Source: Candidatus Poribacteria bacterium (GTDB taxonomy: Bacteria; Poribacteria; WGA-4E; WGA-3G). From it: 64,000 nt of DNA. The notes under the pieces are model-generated. The model was not told the DNA's origin. It did no database searches and worked only from the letters and a program-made list of their open reading frames with translations. Each line of letters opens with the position of its first letter. The first letter of the stretch is position 1. A program made the translations under genes and the position numbers. The stretch spans positions 26,993 through 90,992 of the forward strand of contig VXMD01000072.1 in the NCBI GenBank assembly GCA_009841255.1. The letters run 5' to 3'. Positions 1 through 8,281 of this stretch are shown here, one piece after another.

Positions 1-321
1 CTGATCGTCGGGTGGGAATCGCAAATTGCGGAGGCCGAGGAGACGTTTCCACCGCTCACCGTCAAATTGCCTGCTCTTAACAATCAGCAAGCCGCCTTAC
101 GACACAATGCGGATGGCACGCTGCAAATCGTTCCCGAAGATGCTGACACTGTTGACTTGGGTGTCGACTTAACGGAAGCAGATTTCTGGCAACTCCTGTT
201 CGGCGAGATTGGGTGGGAGCAGGTAAGCTCCGAGACTTCGGTTTCCCCTGAAATTTCGGCGTTTTTAGGCACGTTATTTCCTAAACGCGAGGTCATCTTC
301 TGGTCCCCGGATCGGTATTGA
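1..321 (+). CDS. C-terminal end of a GNAT-like acetyltransferase (partial)
   Basis: The reading frame is open from the first base of the window, so only the last 106 residues are seen. The tail has a pattern of an FW..LFG segment followed by a short helix and a final LFP....W..D.Y, which resembles the sterol-carrier-like C-terminal domain of Eis-type GNAT acetyltransferases. No acetyl-CoA binding motif is visible because the N-terminal part lies outside the window. The stop codon lies 14 bases upstream of the chosen start of the next gene, so the two are probably co-transcribed. The family call is a weak resemblance; it could equally be an unrelated hypothetical protein. Confidence 0.45.
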   Translation: MIVGWESQIAEAEETFPPLTVKLPALNNQQAALRHNADGTLQIVPEDADTVDLGVDLTEADFWQLLFGEIGWEQVSSETSVSPEISAFLGTLFPKREVIFWSPDRY

Positions 322-335
322 GGTGGATGCAAGGT

Positions 336-1250
336 ATGGGTAAGATAAACTCGGAATCTCGGAAACAGGGCACCCAGACCAGTGCGTTCGGAACCTCCGG
401 CAGAATTAATCACGATGCGAGCGCGTTTTATGGAAGCAAACTCTACGCTGATCAGGAACTCCCAGAACCCGATTCATGGGTAGAAAATCCGATCCCAGCC
501 GAAAATCTCAACCAACTCTATTGTACTTCCAGCACAGACATGTCTGCAATTCCCGATGATAGCGTTCATTTGATGGTAACGTCTCCGCCGTACAATGCGA
601 AAAAGGAATATGACGAGGATTTATCGCTCGCGGAGTACAGAGAACTCCTCTATGCTGTTTTGGCTGAGACGTATAAAAAATTAGTTACCGGTGGTAGGGT
701 ATGCATTAATATCGCCAACTTAGGACGGAAACCCTATATCCCGTTGCATAGTTACATTATAGAGGACATGTTAGCGATCGGTTACTATATGCGGGGTGAG
801 ATTATCTGGGACAAAGCTTCCAGTGCTGGTTCCTCAACGGCGTGGGGAAGTTGGCAATCGGCAGCGAACCCCGTGCTGAGGGATGTTCATGAATATATCC
901 TCGTCTTCTCGAAGGGTGCGTTTTCTCGGAAACGCAACGGGAAAGAGAACTCGATTCGCAAAGAGGATTTCTTAGAATGGACAAAAAGTGTCTGGACGTT
1001 TCCGTCCGTCTCAGCAAAACGCATCGGGCATCCTGCGCCTTTTCCGGAGGAGTTGCCGTATCGGTTAATTCAACTCTATACCTTCGTAGGGGATGTCGTC
1101 CTGGATCCCTTCTGTGGCAGCGGCACCACGTGTCTGAGTGCCTTGAAATCGGGGAGACACTATGTTGGGTATGACGTTGAGGAGCAATACGTCGAACTGG
1201 CAGAAGATCGGATCAGACAATATGCGGATCAAAAGCGGTTGTCTTTCTAA
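336..1250 (+). CDS. Solitary DNA methyltransferase (amino-MTase, beta-like motif order)
   Basis: This is an S-adenosylmethionine-dependent DNA methyltransferase modifying the exocyclic amino group of adenine or cytosine. The catalytic motif IV, TSPPYN, comes first (about residues 82-87) and the SAM-binding motif I, DPFCGSGTT, comes last (about 256-264), the order of class beta enzymes; the SPPY form is common in N4-cytosine enzymes. About 304 residues is the usual family size. Three starts are possible (TTG 318, ATG 327, ATG 336); 336 is chosen because GAGGTGG at 320-326 sits at good Shine-Dalgarno spacing. No restriction enzyme gene adjoins it in the window, so it looks like an orphan methylase, possibly for epigenetic marking. 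Target sequence cannot be read from the protein. Confidence 0.9.
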   Translation: MGKINSESRKQGTQTSAFGTSGRINHDASAFYGSKLYADQELPEPDSWVENPIPAENLNQLYCTSSTDMSAIPDDSVHLMVTSPPYNAKKEYDEDLSLAEYRELLYAVLAETYKKLVTGGRVCINIANLGRKPYIPLHSYIIEDMLAIGYYMRGEIIWDKASSAGSSTAWGSWQSAANPVLRDVHEYILVFSKGAFSRKRNGKENSIRKEDFLEWTKSVWTFPSVSAKRIGHPAPFPEELPYRLIQLYTFVGDVVLDPFCGSGTTCLSALKSGRHYVGYDVEEQYVELAEDRIRQYADQKRLSF

Positions 1251-1267
1251 TTTTCCTTGCGGTTCGT

Positions 1268-3625
1268 TTAAGAAACCAATAGTGTATACGTTTTCCCAAC
1301 CTCTGTTCCGAAGGTGACAACCGACTCCGAGTGTTCCGTTTCAACTCGCATCCCATCGCACGTCACCGAAACGGTTGCGGTTGTTCGGACAGTGCAGTCT
1401 TCTCCCAATGTGGAGTGGAGGTGCGCCTCGGTGAGTTTCCCATTTTCCCATGCCATTACGACTTCAAATCCGCCGCGAGCGCGCAATCCACTGACCCTTC
1501 CTCTGCTCCATGCCTTTGGAAGTGCCGGTAACAGGTGAATCTCACCCGCATGACTCTGAAGCAACATCTCTACGATGCCGGCGGTTCCTCCGAAATTTCC
1601 ATCGATCTGGAACGGTGGGTGTGTATCAAATAGGTTTGTTAAGGTGCATTTCGCCAGAAGTGCCTGAAGGTGTGCGTATGCCGCCTCGGCATCCTCAAGC
1701 CGTGCCCAGAAGTTGACGAGCCATGCACGACTCCAACCCGTGTGTCCACCCCCGTGTGCTAAACGGTATTCCAACGATTTTTTTGCCGCTGCTGCTAACT
1801 CCGGTGTCCCGCGTAGTGTAATCTGGCAACTTGGGTGGAGGGCATACATGTGGGACATGTGCCGGTGTCCGGGTTCCGGTTCGTCGTAGTCAAAGACCCA
1901 TTCTTGCAACCGTCCCGTTTTCTCGCTAATCTGGAGCGGTGCGAGTCGTTCTAGTGCGGAAGCCAATTCAGCACGAAAGTCGTCATCTTCCTCAAGAACA
2001 TCAAGGCAGGCGATACAGTTGGTGAAGAGTTCGTGAATAATTTCCAAGTCCATCGTTGCGGCGTAGGTGAAGAGAGAGCGTGTGCCGTCGAGCTTTAGGA
2101 AGCTATTTTCGGGTGAGTGTGACGGATTCGTGACGAGTTTACCAGCAAAAGGCGTACCTTCAGGTGCCTCAACGAGAAAATCGAGTATGAAGCGGGCGGC
2201 ACCTTTCATGAGCGGGTAGCCCTGCCCTATGAGAAAATCTTTATCGCCACCGAAAAGATAGTGTTCCCATACATGTTCACACAGCCACGCCGCGCCTACG
2301 GGCCAAATACCCCAAATGCCATCAGCAGGTGTTGTGAAACCCCATACATCGGAAAGATGATGAACAACCCAACCCTCGGCACCGTAATGACATTTTGCCG
2401 TGCGGCTCCCCGGTCCGACGAGCGTCTCCATATAATCGAATAAGGGGATATGGCATTCTGCGAGGTTGCAGACCTCGGGGACCCAATAGTTCATTTGGAG
2501 GTTGATATTGGTATGGAAATCGCTATTCCACGGGGCATTCATGTGTTCGTTCCAGATGCCTTGCAGATTTGCGGGCAAGCCCCCGGGTCTCGAACTTCCC
2601 ATCATTAAATAGCGTCCGTACTGGAAGTAGAGGACAACCAGTCCCGGATCCAATGCGCCTGCTTTTACAGCTTCCAAGCGTTCATCGGTAGGGAGATTCT
2701 CGGCAGTCACGCGATCACGACCATCGTGATGGCGTGCTTCCGCAGCAGCGTCGGTCGTACCGAGATCCAGATGCACACGTTGAAAGAGGTCCTGATGATC
2801 GGCAATGTGATCTGATCGAACTGTCGTATAAGGTTTTGGGTCAATATTCGTAAGATAGCTTTCGCAAAGGGCGTGCGGGTTTCCACTCGTATCGTTCTGA
2901 TTAATGTAACTCGTCGCAGCGGCGAGAAGAAGCGTCACAGCATTCGCGCCACGTACAGCAAGCCGGTTGTTCTCCGACTGGATCTTCCCACCCTCAATTT
3001 GCGCTTGTAGATACGCTGAGAAGCGCATTCCATCAGTGCCACATTGCCCGTCCAGTCTCAGGATATTCGCTGCAATCGCTTCAACAGTAGCATCTTGTTC
3101 CCGGGTGATTGCGACGTCGAAAGCGAGTTGCCCTGCTGTGTCAGATTCAATTCTGAGGACAATGAGGTTGTCGACGGCTGTCGCAAAAATTTCTCTACTA
3201 AAATTGGCATCTCCGCAGCGATAGGTTGTCTTTGCAATACCTGTGTTCAAATTTAACTCTCGGCGATACTCAGTAGGATCACCATCATGGGAGAACTCCA
3301 GAAACAGATCGCCCAAGGATTGATAGGACTTAATACGTTCTGGTACGCCAAGCATCGTCTCACCGGCGAGTTTAGTGGCTTCTTCGTTTTGGTCATCAAA
3401 GAGTAGTTGCTGCACCTTCGGGAGTGCTTCCGAAGCCTTTGGATTGTTGGTGTCACGGGGACCGCCGTCCCAAAGCGTTTCTTCGTTGAGTTGAAGATGC
3501 TCTCGCTCCACACCGCCGAACACCATAGCACCGAGCCGTCCATTTCCAATGGGGAGTGCATCTGTCCATGCCTCGGCTGGTTTCTGATACCATAAAACAA
3601 GATTATTCGTGTCTGTGTTTGTCAT
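1268..3625 (-). CDS. GH95 family alpha-L-fucosidase-like glycoside hydrolase
   Basis: The 785-residue protein has the glycoside hydrolase family 95 layout: an N-terminal beta domain opening with a [15 protein letters not shown] segment and LNEETLWDG, then an (alpha/alpha)6 catalytic domain. Expected catalytic landmarks are visible: NINLQMNYW (the Asn pair that activates water), SPEN (general acid Glu) and QIDGNFGG (Asp). Family enzymes cleave alpha-1,2-linked L-fucose, or L-galactose, from glycans. No signal peptide is seen, so a cytoplasmic location or non-classical export is likely. The reading frame extends to 3652 but that part lies inside the end hairpin of the insertion element, so ATG at 3625 is taken as the start. 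The stop codon shares a repeat box with the stop of the preceding convergent gene. The neighbouring sulfatase fits degradation of sulfated fucose-containing polysaccharides (inference). Confidence 0.92.
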   Translation of the reverse strand: MTNTDTNNLVLWYQKPAEAWTDALPIGNGRLGAMVFGGVEREHLQLNEETLWDGGPRDTNNPKASEALPKVQQLLFDDQNEEATKLAGETMLGVPERIKSYQSLGDLFLEFSHDGDPTEYRRELNLNTGIAKTTYRCGDANFSREIFATAVDNLIVLRIESDTAGQLAFDVAITREQDATVEAIAANILRLDGQCGTDGMRFSAYLQAQIEGGKIQSENNRLAVRGANAVTLLLAAATSYINQNDTSGNPHALCESYLTNIDPKPYTTVRSDHIADHQDLFQRVHLDLGTTDAAAEARHHDGRDRVTAENLPTDERLEAVKAGALDPGLVVLYFQYGRYLMMGSSRPGGLPANLQGIWNEHMNAPWNSDFHTNINLQMNYWVPEVCNLAECHIPLFDYMETLVGPGSRTAKCHYGAEGWVVHHLSDVWGFTTPADGIWGIWPVGAAWLCEHVWEHYLFGGDKDFLIGQGYPLMKGAARFILDFLVEAPEGTPFAGKLVTNPSHSPENSFLKLDGTRSLFTYAATMDLEIIHELFTNCIACLDVLEEDDDFRAELASALERLAPLQISEKTGRLQEWVFDYDEPEPGHRHMSHMYALHPSCQITLRGTPELAAAAKKSLEYRLAHGGGHTGWSRAWLVNFWARLEDAEAAYAHLQALLAKCTLTNLFDTHPPFQIDGNFGGTAGIVEMLLQSHAGEIHLLPALPKAWSRGRVSGLRARGGFEVVMAWENGKLTEAHLHSTLGEDCTVRTTATVSVTCDGMRVETEHSESVVTFGTEVGKTYTLLVS

Positions 3626-3645
3626 CAAAATCTTCGGTGTGGAGC

Positions 3646-3666
3646 CCCCCATGCTTTAGCAGGGGG
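3646..3666 (-). repeat. Right-end hairpin of the isrB element
   Basis: Stem CCCCC/GGGGG, one bulged base at 3651, inner stem TGC/GCA and loop TTTA. A single extra-helical base in the end hairpin is typical of substrates of IS200/IS605 Y1 transposases. The TAA stop codon of isrB (3656-3658 on the complement) lies in the loop, so the coding end and the transposon end overlap. Confidence 0.75.
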
Positions 3667-4684
3667 AGGAAACACCGTCTTTGTAGTTGAAATTCAAGCG
3701 TGTGTGCACTTGAAAATCTGTGCGTTTTGCACCGGTTGTTAATCGTTTGCCATCAAGACTATAGATAGAAAACAAACCTTTGGCATTGATACCCACAAGT
3801 CGGGTGAGTCCGTGCTTAACATGCTTTATCAAAGTATTTTTGGTTAATCCGTTTCCTAACACAGTGCCACCATAGCGTGGACGTTTACCCCCTTTTTGTG
3901 GGTTCTGTCTATGCAGTTCACGCCTCCGTATCGGTAGTGGCGATATACAGAATATATCGGTGGTGTCGGGTATCTCTGAACCGCCTACGGTGTGGTATGC
4001 CAAGCACCAACTATCAACGCAATGTGCATCAAAGGTTTCTGATAGCTTCTTTGAAGACTTCTTGAGACCGAGCCTATCGCATATCTCTTTGGTTTCCCAC
4101 CCTTGAAGGGTTAGCAGTTCCCACCGCTTTTCTATTTCCGTATAGAACCACTGCTTCCCGACTTCCAAGGGGCTAAACGACTGATTCCACTTCTTAGCAC
4201 GTTGTATTGTCCGTGCTTTGATGTCCTCAACACATACGTGTGTGATAGGATAGAGTTTGGATAGCCAATCCAGGATACGCATTTTCCAATCCCACCTCGC
4301 ACGCGTGCCAGCGGGGACACGCTCTCTATTGGATAGGGTGTGCTTCTTGTGTTTGCGGTTTGGAGACTTCCGTGAGCGTCTGCCTCTCCGTAACACACGA
4401 CGCTTTTCAACTTTTTTACCCACTTTATCATGGGCATCTGCTTGCACATTCAAATAGGTGTGTGCTTCTGATTTGACGGTAAAGCCCTCTTTCTTGCTAC
4501 CCGGGTCAACACCGACAGCAACTTCTTGAAAATATCTGTTAGAAGGCTCAACGTTGAGGCGGACGCAAAATACGCCATTCTTCCAAAAGGGGGTTGCCTT
4601 CTTATCGCGTATCCATTTTCTGGCACGCGAAGGCTTTGTCGGCATTAATGGATTTTGGTGCTTATCAACAACTCGAACAAACAT
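3656..4684 (-). CDS. isrB: IsrB: HNH-less IscB relative, omega-RNA-guided RuvC nickase
   Basis: The 342-residue protein has an N-terminal PLMP domain (PLMP at 12-15), RuvC-I with GVDPG (Asp60), an arginine-rich bridge helix with the RRxLRRGRRSR pattern (95-106), RuvC-II VEDI (Glu153) and RuvC-III AHCVDSW (His221, Asp224). Only about 65 residues separate RuvC-II from RuvC-III, so the HNH nuclease inserted there in IscB and Cas9 is absent. The RRxLHR..P.KGG.R..YGGT tail is the usual C-terminal region. About 350 residues and no HNH define IsrB, which nicks the non-target DNA strand under omega-RNA guidance. All RuvC acidic residues are intact, so it is probably active. The ORF opens upstream to 4771, but the conserved domain begins at ATG 4684 with GGAG 15 bases upstream. 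The stop lies in the right-end hairpin. Confidence 0.9.
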   Translation of the reverse strand: MFVRVVDKHQNPLMPTKPSRARKWIRDKKATPFWKNGVFCVRLNVEPSNRYFQEVAVGVDPGSKKEGFTVKSEAHTYLNVQADAHDKVGKKVEKRRVLRRGRRSRKSPNRKHKKHTLSNRERVPAGTRARWDWKMRILDWLSKLYPITHVCVEDIKARTIQRAKKWNQSFSPLEVGKQWFYTEIEKRWELLTLQGWETKEICDRLGLKKSSKKLSETFDAHCVDSWCLAYHTVGGSEIPDTTDIFCISPLPIRRRELHRQNPQKGGKRPRYGGTVLGNGLTKNTLIKHVKHGLTRLVGINAKGLFSIYSLDGKRLTTGAKRTDFQVHTRLNFNYKDGVSSPC

Positions 4685-4881
4685 CGTTTGTAAGTCTCCG
4701 TAGAGTTTGTATTGCCCCATCCAGATCGTAATATCAGCGTTTATATAGGACTTGGGGAGCATCCTAAACACCTTTGCGAACCACCACAGATACTACGATA
4801 TTTTACTGTAGTAAAGAACTCAATCTTTGACAGGGAACGTCGGGTTACGCTAGGTCAAAGCACCCATGCTTTAGCAGGGTG
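4685..4881 (-). ncRNA. Candidate omega-RNA scaffold upstream of isrB
   Basis: IscB and IsrB omega-RNAs are encoded directly upstream of the ORF with the guide at the RNA 5' end. The 197 non-coding bases between the left-end hairpin and isrB fit this. Visible structure, in transcript order: the end hairpin (4881-4861), then immediately a 7-bp stem CTTTGAC/GTCAAAG (4860-4854 with 4831-4825), then a small TTTAC/GTAAA hairpin (4815-4802). The predicted guide would be the 16-20 bases just outside the left end, above about 4885. Assignment rests on position and pairing, not on a covariance model. Confidence 0.55.
4861..4881 (-). repeat. Left-end hairpin of the isrB element
   Basis: Stem CACCC/GGGTG with the same bulged base (4866), inner TGC/GCA stem and TTTA loop as the right end. 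The second stem pair is A/T where the right end has C/G, and both strands changed together, which supports a conserved structure, not only conserved sequence. Confidence 0.75.
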
Positions 4882-4931
4882 ATCTTTACTGACTATCCGT
4901 AATCCTATAGGACTCGCGTATTGAACGACGA

Positions 4932-5744
4932 TCACCATGACCATCCCCTTCGTTCTCGGTGACGGCATAGCACTTTCACTGCCTCATGTGCTTTCTTCTC
5001 TGCCGCGATATGCAAAGGCGTATGACCTTTATCGTCTTCAGCGTTAGCATCCGCTCCACTTTCTAACAGGATCAATGCCGTTTCATACGCATTGTGCTGT
5101 GCAGCAACGTGTAAGGGGGTATCGCCATTTTTGTCCGTTGCGTTGATATCGGCGCCGTTTTTTACCAACACCGTTGCTACTTCAGAAGTGTCGTCTTCCG
5201 CCGCAATGTGTAATGGCGTACAACCATTTTGGTCTTTCGCGTTGACATCAGCGCCGTTCTCCAGCAGGACTACCGCTGTTCTATAGGCATTCCGCCACGC
5301 TGCCCAGTGCAGAAGCGTATAACCAGATTTGTTTCTCGGATTGACCTCCGCCTGGTCTTCGAACGAGGTTCCTTCTGCTTCATAAACATTGCGCCATGCT
5401 GCCCAGTGTAAAGGCGTGTCGCCATCTTCATTCTCTACGTTGACGTCTGCGCCATTTTCCAACAATATCGTTGCTGTTTCATGCGCATTATTCCACGCTG
5501 CCCAGTGTAAGGAAGTAAAGTCCTTATCGTTCTTCGCGTTGACATCAGCGCCATTTTCCAGCAATATTGCCGCTGCCTCATAAGCGTTATGCCATGCTGC
5601 CCAGTGCAGGGGAGGATACCCATATTCATCCCTTGCGTTGACATCAGCGCCATTTTCCAGCAATACTGCTACTGCCTCATAAGCATTGTCCCGCGCCGCA
5701 TCATGCAGGAAAGTATAGTTAGATTTTTTCGCTATCCTTGCCAT
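4932..5744 (-). CDS. Ankyrin repeat protein
   Basis: About 270 residues made almost wholly of seven to eight 33-residue ankyrin repeats with the pattern GxTPLHxAAxxNAxExAxxLLENGADVNA. One repeat (EGTSFEDQAEVN) is degenerate. The protein ends a few residues into a repeat with CRHRERRGWSW, suggesting the C-terminus was cut or altered; the isrB element lies 40-50 bases downstream. No signal peptide or membrane segment is seen. Ankyrin repeats mediate protein-protein binding; the partner is unknown. The start codon (ATG 5744; GTG 5753 also possible) overlaps the end of the sulfatase gene by about 13 bases, suggesting translational coupling. Repeats are also very alike at DNA level, so copy number may vary between strains. 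Confidence 0.85.
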   Translation of the reverse strand: MARIAKKSNYTFLHDAARDNAYEAVAVLLENGADVNARDEYGYPPLHWAAWHNAYEAAAILLENGADVNAKNDKDFTSLHWAAWNNAHETATILLENGADVNVENEDGDTPLHWAAWRNVYEAEGTSFEDQAEVNPRNKSGYTLLHWAAWRNAYRTAVVLLENGADVNAKDQNGCTPLHIAAEDDTSEVATVLVKNGADINATDKNGDTPLHVAAQHNAYETALILLESGADANAEDDKGHTPLHIAAEKKAHEAVKVLCRHRERRGWSW

Positions 5745-7009
5745 GGAACACACCCCGCCTTTTGTGTTTCCGCCTGAAATAACTGACTCATTTCTCTAAA
5801 GAGATCTGCCTGCGTCTGTGAACCGTTTGTCGTTTCCAGTGGATCGCCTGACAAGTCGTAGAGTTCCAATGGCTCAAACGGACTATTGTGCAACAATTTA
5901 GTATCCCCACGCCGTACGGCATGCTGACACTGCCCGAGAAACCGCTGTCCTCCCTCTCTTCGCAACCAGTAGAGGATGCGGTCAGAGAAGTCTTGCTGCT
6001 CCCCTTGGAGCGTTTGCCAAATGGAACGTCCTTCGATCTCATGCGTGATAGGAGCACCTGCTGCCTCGCAGACTGTCGGAAAAAGGTCCATCAGCAACGC
6101 AACCTGATCGGTGACATGTCCCTCTGGAACGTGCCCGGGCCACATTGCACACGTCGGGACTCGGATGCCGCCTTCGTACATTTCACCCTTTTGCCCACGC
6201 AAGGGACCGTTATGCGCTCCAACGTCCATCGACCCACCGTTGTCAGAGGTATAGATAACGAGCGTATTGGATAACTGATCTGTTTCAACAAGCGTATCGA
6301 GGACTCGCCCAATGCCTGCATCCATGTGTTCAACGAGCGCAATGTATTTGGCGCGCTGTGGGGAAATACCCGGCTCGCGTTCCTGCACGCGTTCCACCCA
6401 ATCGTCAGGCGGTTGGATTGGCGTATGTGGTGCATTATAGGCAAGATAGAGGAAAAAAGGTTGTGAGGATCGCGCCTGCGCGCGAATGAAATCCACACTC
6501 CAGTCCGTGAAGAGGTTTGTAGCGTGCCCCCGCGGATCGATCGTATCGAAGCCGTATCGCATGTAGTTGATGTCGTGCCGGAGATGCGTGTAGTAGTCAT
6601 CCATCATATCGCCGAGAAAGCCGTGAAAATGGTCGAAGCCCCGCTTACATGGATGATTCTCCGGTTCAAGTCCAAGGTGCCATTTACCGATGAGTGCGGT
6701 CCGATACTCCTTCTGCTTCAAAGCTGAAGGGAGTGTGACGGCGTCCTGTCGAAAATAGCCCCAACTGTTTTCTGGATGGGTACGGATTACGCCTGGCACT
6801 CCGGCTCGGTCGGGGTAGCGTCCGGTCATAAGGGAGGATCTACTGGGAGAACAAACGGAGGAATTGGCATAAAATTGGGTAAATCGTACCCCGTTTGCGG
6901 CAATTCTGTCAATATTGGGTGTCTGGATTGAAGGACCATTGTGAACTGAAATATCACCATAGCCGTGGTCGTCGGCGAGAATAAGAAGTACGTTCGGGGA
7001 CTTCGCCAT
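5732..7009 (-). CDS. Type I sulfatase (arylsulfatase family)
   Basis: The 425-residue protein has the type I sulfatase signature CSPSRSSLMTGRYP, in which Cys would be converted to formylglycine, followed by GKWHLG. The N-terminal LILADDHGYGD contains the paired Asp metal ligands and YTSDNGG near residue 260 the other Asp/Asn ligands. It hydrolyses sulfate esters; substrate is unknown but a sulfated polysaccharide is plausible beside the GH95 enzyme. No clear signal peptide is present. ATG at 7009 is preferred over 7021 because GGAG lies seven bases before it. An anaerobic or aerobic formylglycine-generating enzyme would be needed and is not in this window. Confidence 0.92.
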   Translation of the reverse strand: MAKSPNVLLILADDHGYGDISVHNGPSIQTPNIDRIAANGVRFTQFYANSSVCSPSRSSLMTGRYPDRAGVPGVIRTHPENSWGYFRQDAVTLPSALKQKEYRTALIGKWHLGLEPENHPCKRGFDHFHGFLGDMMDDYYTHLRHDINYMRYGFDTIDPRGHATNLFTDWSVDFIRAQARSSQPFFLYLAYNAPHTPIQPPDDWVERVQEREPGISPQRAKYIALVEHMDAGIGRVLDTLVETDQLSNTLVIYTSDNGGSMDVGAHNGPLRGQKGEMYEGGIRVPTCAMWPGHVPEGHVTDQVALLMDLFPTVCEAAGAPITHEIEGRSIWQTLQGEQQDFSDRILYWLRREGGQRFLGQCQHAVRRGDTKLLHNSPFEPLELYDLSGDPLETTNGSQTQADLFREMSQLFQAETQKAGCVPWQG

Positions 7010-7051
7010 AACAATCTCCATGTTAACCTAAGCTGCTACTTTATATATTCG

Positions 7052-8200
7052 TTAATCCACTATTTCGCACCATACGGCAGGCACACCGATCGGTGTCCCG
7101 ATTGGCGATGCTTGAAGGTTCGCGACATTTACGTTCTCCAAATTAGGGGGCACCCTTGAAAGATTGATGTGTGCTTCTTTCAGGTTTCCTACCTCAATTG
7201 CGGCATTGAATTCAGCAATTGCTTCCTCAATTTTGCCTTGTTGGCAGTAGACAACCCCGAGATTGTTCCGTGCCTCAGCCATTGCGCCAGCCTTTTTGTG
7301 GGCAATAATGGCATCCTCAATTCTGTCTTGACGCGCATAGATAATTCCGATGTTCGTGTGTGCTTCTGCAGACTCAGGATCGCTGCGCAACGCACCCTTC
7401 AGCAGAACCGCGGCTTCCTCAAGTTTGTCTTTGCAGATATAAACAAAGCCGAGATTAATTTGCACTTCCGCCGAATCGGGTGCCATATCAAGAGCTTCTT
7501 GGTGCAACGCGATCGCCGCGTCGTATTTCCCTTGCCAACTATAGACCAGTCCAAGGTTCGTATGCGGTTCTTCGCCGCCGTTAAGTTCAATAGCGGTTTT
7601 GAATTCGGCGATGGCGCGATCAATTTCATTGCGTGCCAGATAGACGAGTCCGAGATTGTTGTGGGGTTCCGCGAGGGTTGGATCGGTTTCAAGGGCAATT
7701 TTATACCTTTCAATCGCTTCGTCAAACCGGCCTTGCCAGCTATAAATCAGTCCGAGATTCAGTTGTGCTTCTCCACCATCGCCGAGTTGAATCGCCTTTT
7801 CTGCTGCGACGATGGCATTGTCAATATTTCCCTGACAGATGTAGGCAAACCCCAAACTCGTCCACGCCTCAGCGGAGTCGGGGTTGCATTGCAGTGCTAT
7901 CTTAAACGATTGAACGGCGGCATCGAGTTGCCCCTGCCACGCATAGGCAACACCGAGATTGGTATGCGGTGCGGAGAGATTCGGATCCAGATGACGTGCT
8001 TTAAGATGTAAGGCGATGGCTTCATCCAATTCGCCTTCCCAACAGTACAAAACACCCAAATTGGTGTGGGGTGCTGCCAAGTCGGGTGCGAGGCGAATCG
8101 CTTCATTTAAAGCGGCTTTCGCTGCCTCAAGCCTGCCATGATCAATATCATCAGATGCCTGACGGTTCAGTTTTCGTGCGCGTTCAATATGCTCAGCCAT
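7052..8200 (-). CDS. TPR repeat protein
   Basis: A 382-residue protein consisting of nine to ten 34-residue tetratricopeptide repeats with the pattern AHxNLGxxYxxQGxxDEAIxxxxxAIxxxP. Several repeats carry tightly conserved N-L-G-x-x-Y and cysteine or tryptophan at the same turn, showing recent internal duplication. There is no signal peptide or membrane helix, so it is probably a cytoplasmic scaffold. The C-terminal 30 residues are rich in Pro/Gly/Val and do not fit the repeat. It is 40 bases upstream of the sulfatase gene in the same direction. AAGGACACAGG precedes the ATG. Molecular partner is unknown. Confidence 0.88.
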   Translation of the reverse strand: MAEHIERARKLNRQASDDIDHGRLEAAKAALNEAIRLAPDLAAPHTNLGVLYCWEGELDEAIALHLKARHLDPNLSAPHTNLGVAYAWQGQLDAAVQSFKIALQCNPDSAEAWTSLGFAYICQGNIDNAIVAAEKAIQLGDGGEAQLNLGLIYSWQGRFDEAIERYKIALETDPTLAEPHNNLGLVYLARNEIDRAIAEFKTAIELNGGEEPHTNLGLVYSWQGKYDAAIALHQEALDMAPDSAEVQINLGFVYICKDKLEEAAVLLKGALRSDPESAEAHTNIGIIYARQDRIEDAIIAHKKAGAMAEARNNLGVVYCQQGKIEEAIAEFNAAIEVGNLKEAHINLSRVPPNLENVNVANLQASPIGTPIGVPAVWCEIVD

Positions 8201-8225
8201 CCTGTGTCCTTGCAGCGGCCCTCCG

Positions 8226-8273
8226 AAACTGAGTGCAGCCAGCCGTTCAGGTAAGCACCGGCTGCACTCGGTT
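8226..8273 (-). terminator. Inverted repeat between LamG and TPR genes
   Basis: Fifteen bases at 8226-8240 pair with 8259-8273 (one G-T pair; core GAGTGCAGCC). The hairpin lies nine bases after the LamG stop and 25 before the TPR start. The T-run after it is short on the minus strand, so it is a weak intrinsic terminator or an mRNA-stabilising hairpin. Confidence 0.5.
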
Positions 8274-8281
8274 TACCTTAT

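Larger units (their letters stand above)
3640..4895 (-). mobile_element. IS200/IS605-like element carrying isrB without a transposase
   Basis: The limits are approximate. The element is framed by two similar stem-loops, at 3646-3666 and 4861-4881, whose loop and inner stem (TGC-TTTA-GCA) are identical and whose outer stems differ by compensating changes. It holds one ORF, an IsrB-type protein, and a 200-base non-coding segment upstream of it. No TnpA Y1 transposase is present, so it would depend on one supplied in trans. It sits between the ankyrin gene and the start of the GH95 gene. Exact cleavage sites cannot be fixed without an empty-site comparison. Confidence 0.75.

Noticed and set aside
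7169..8011. 280-residue plus-strand ORF
   Set aside because: It is the antisense shadow of the TPR gene; its repeat-like pattern follows from the TPR repeats.
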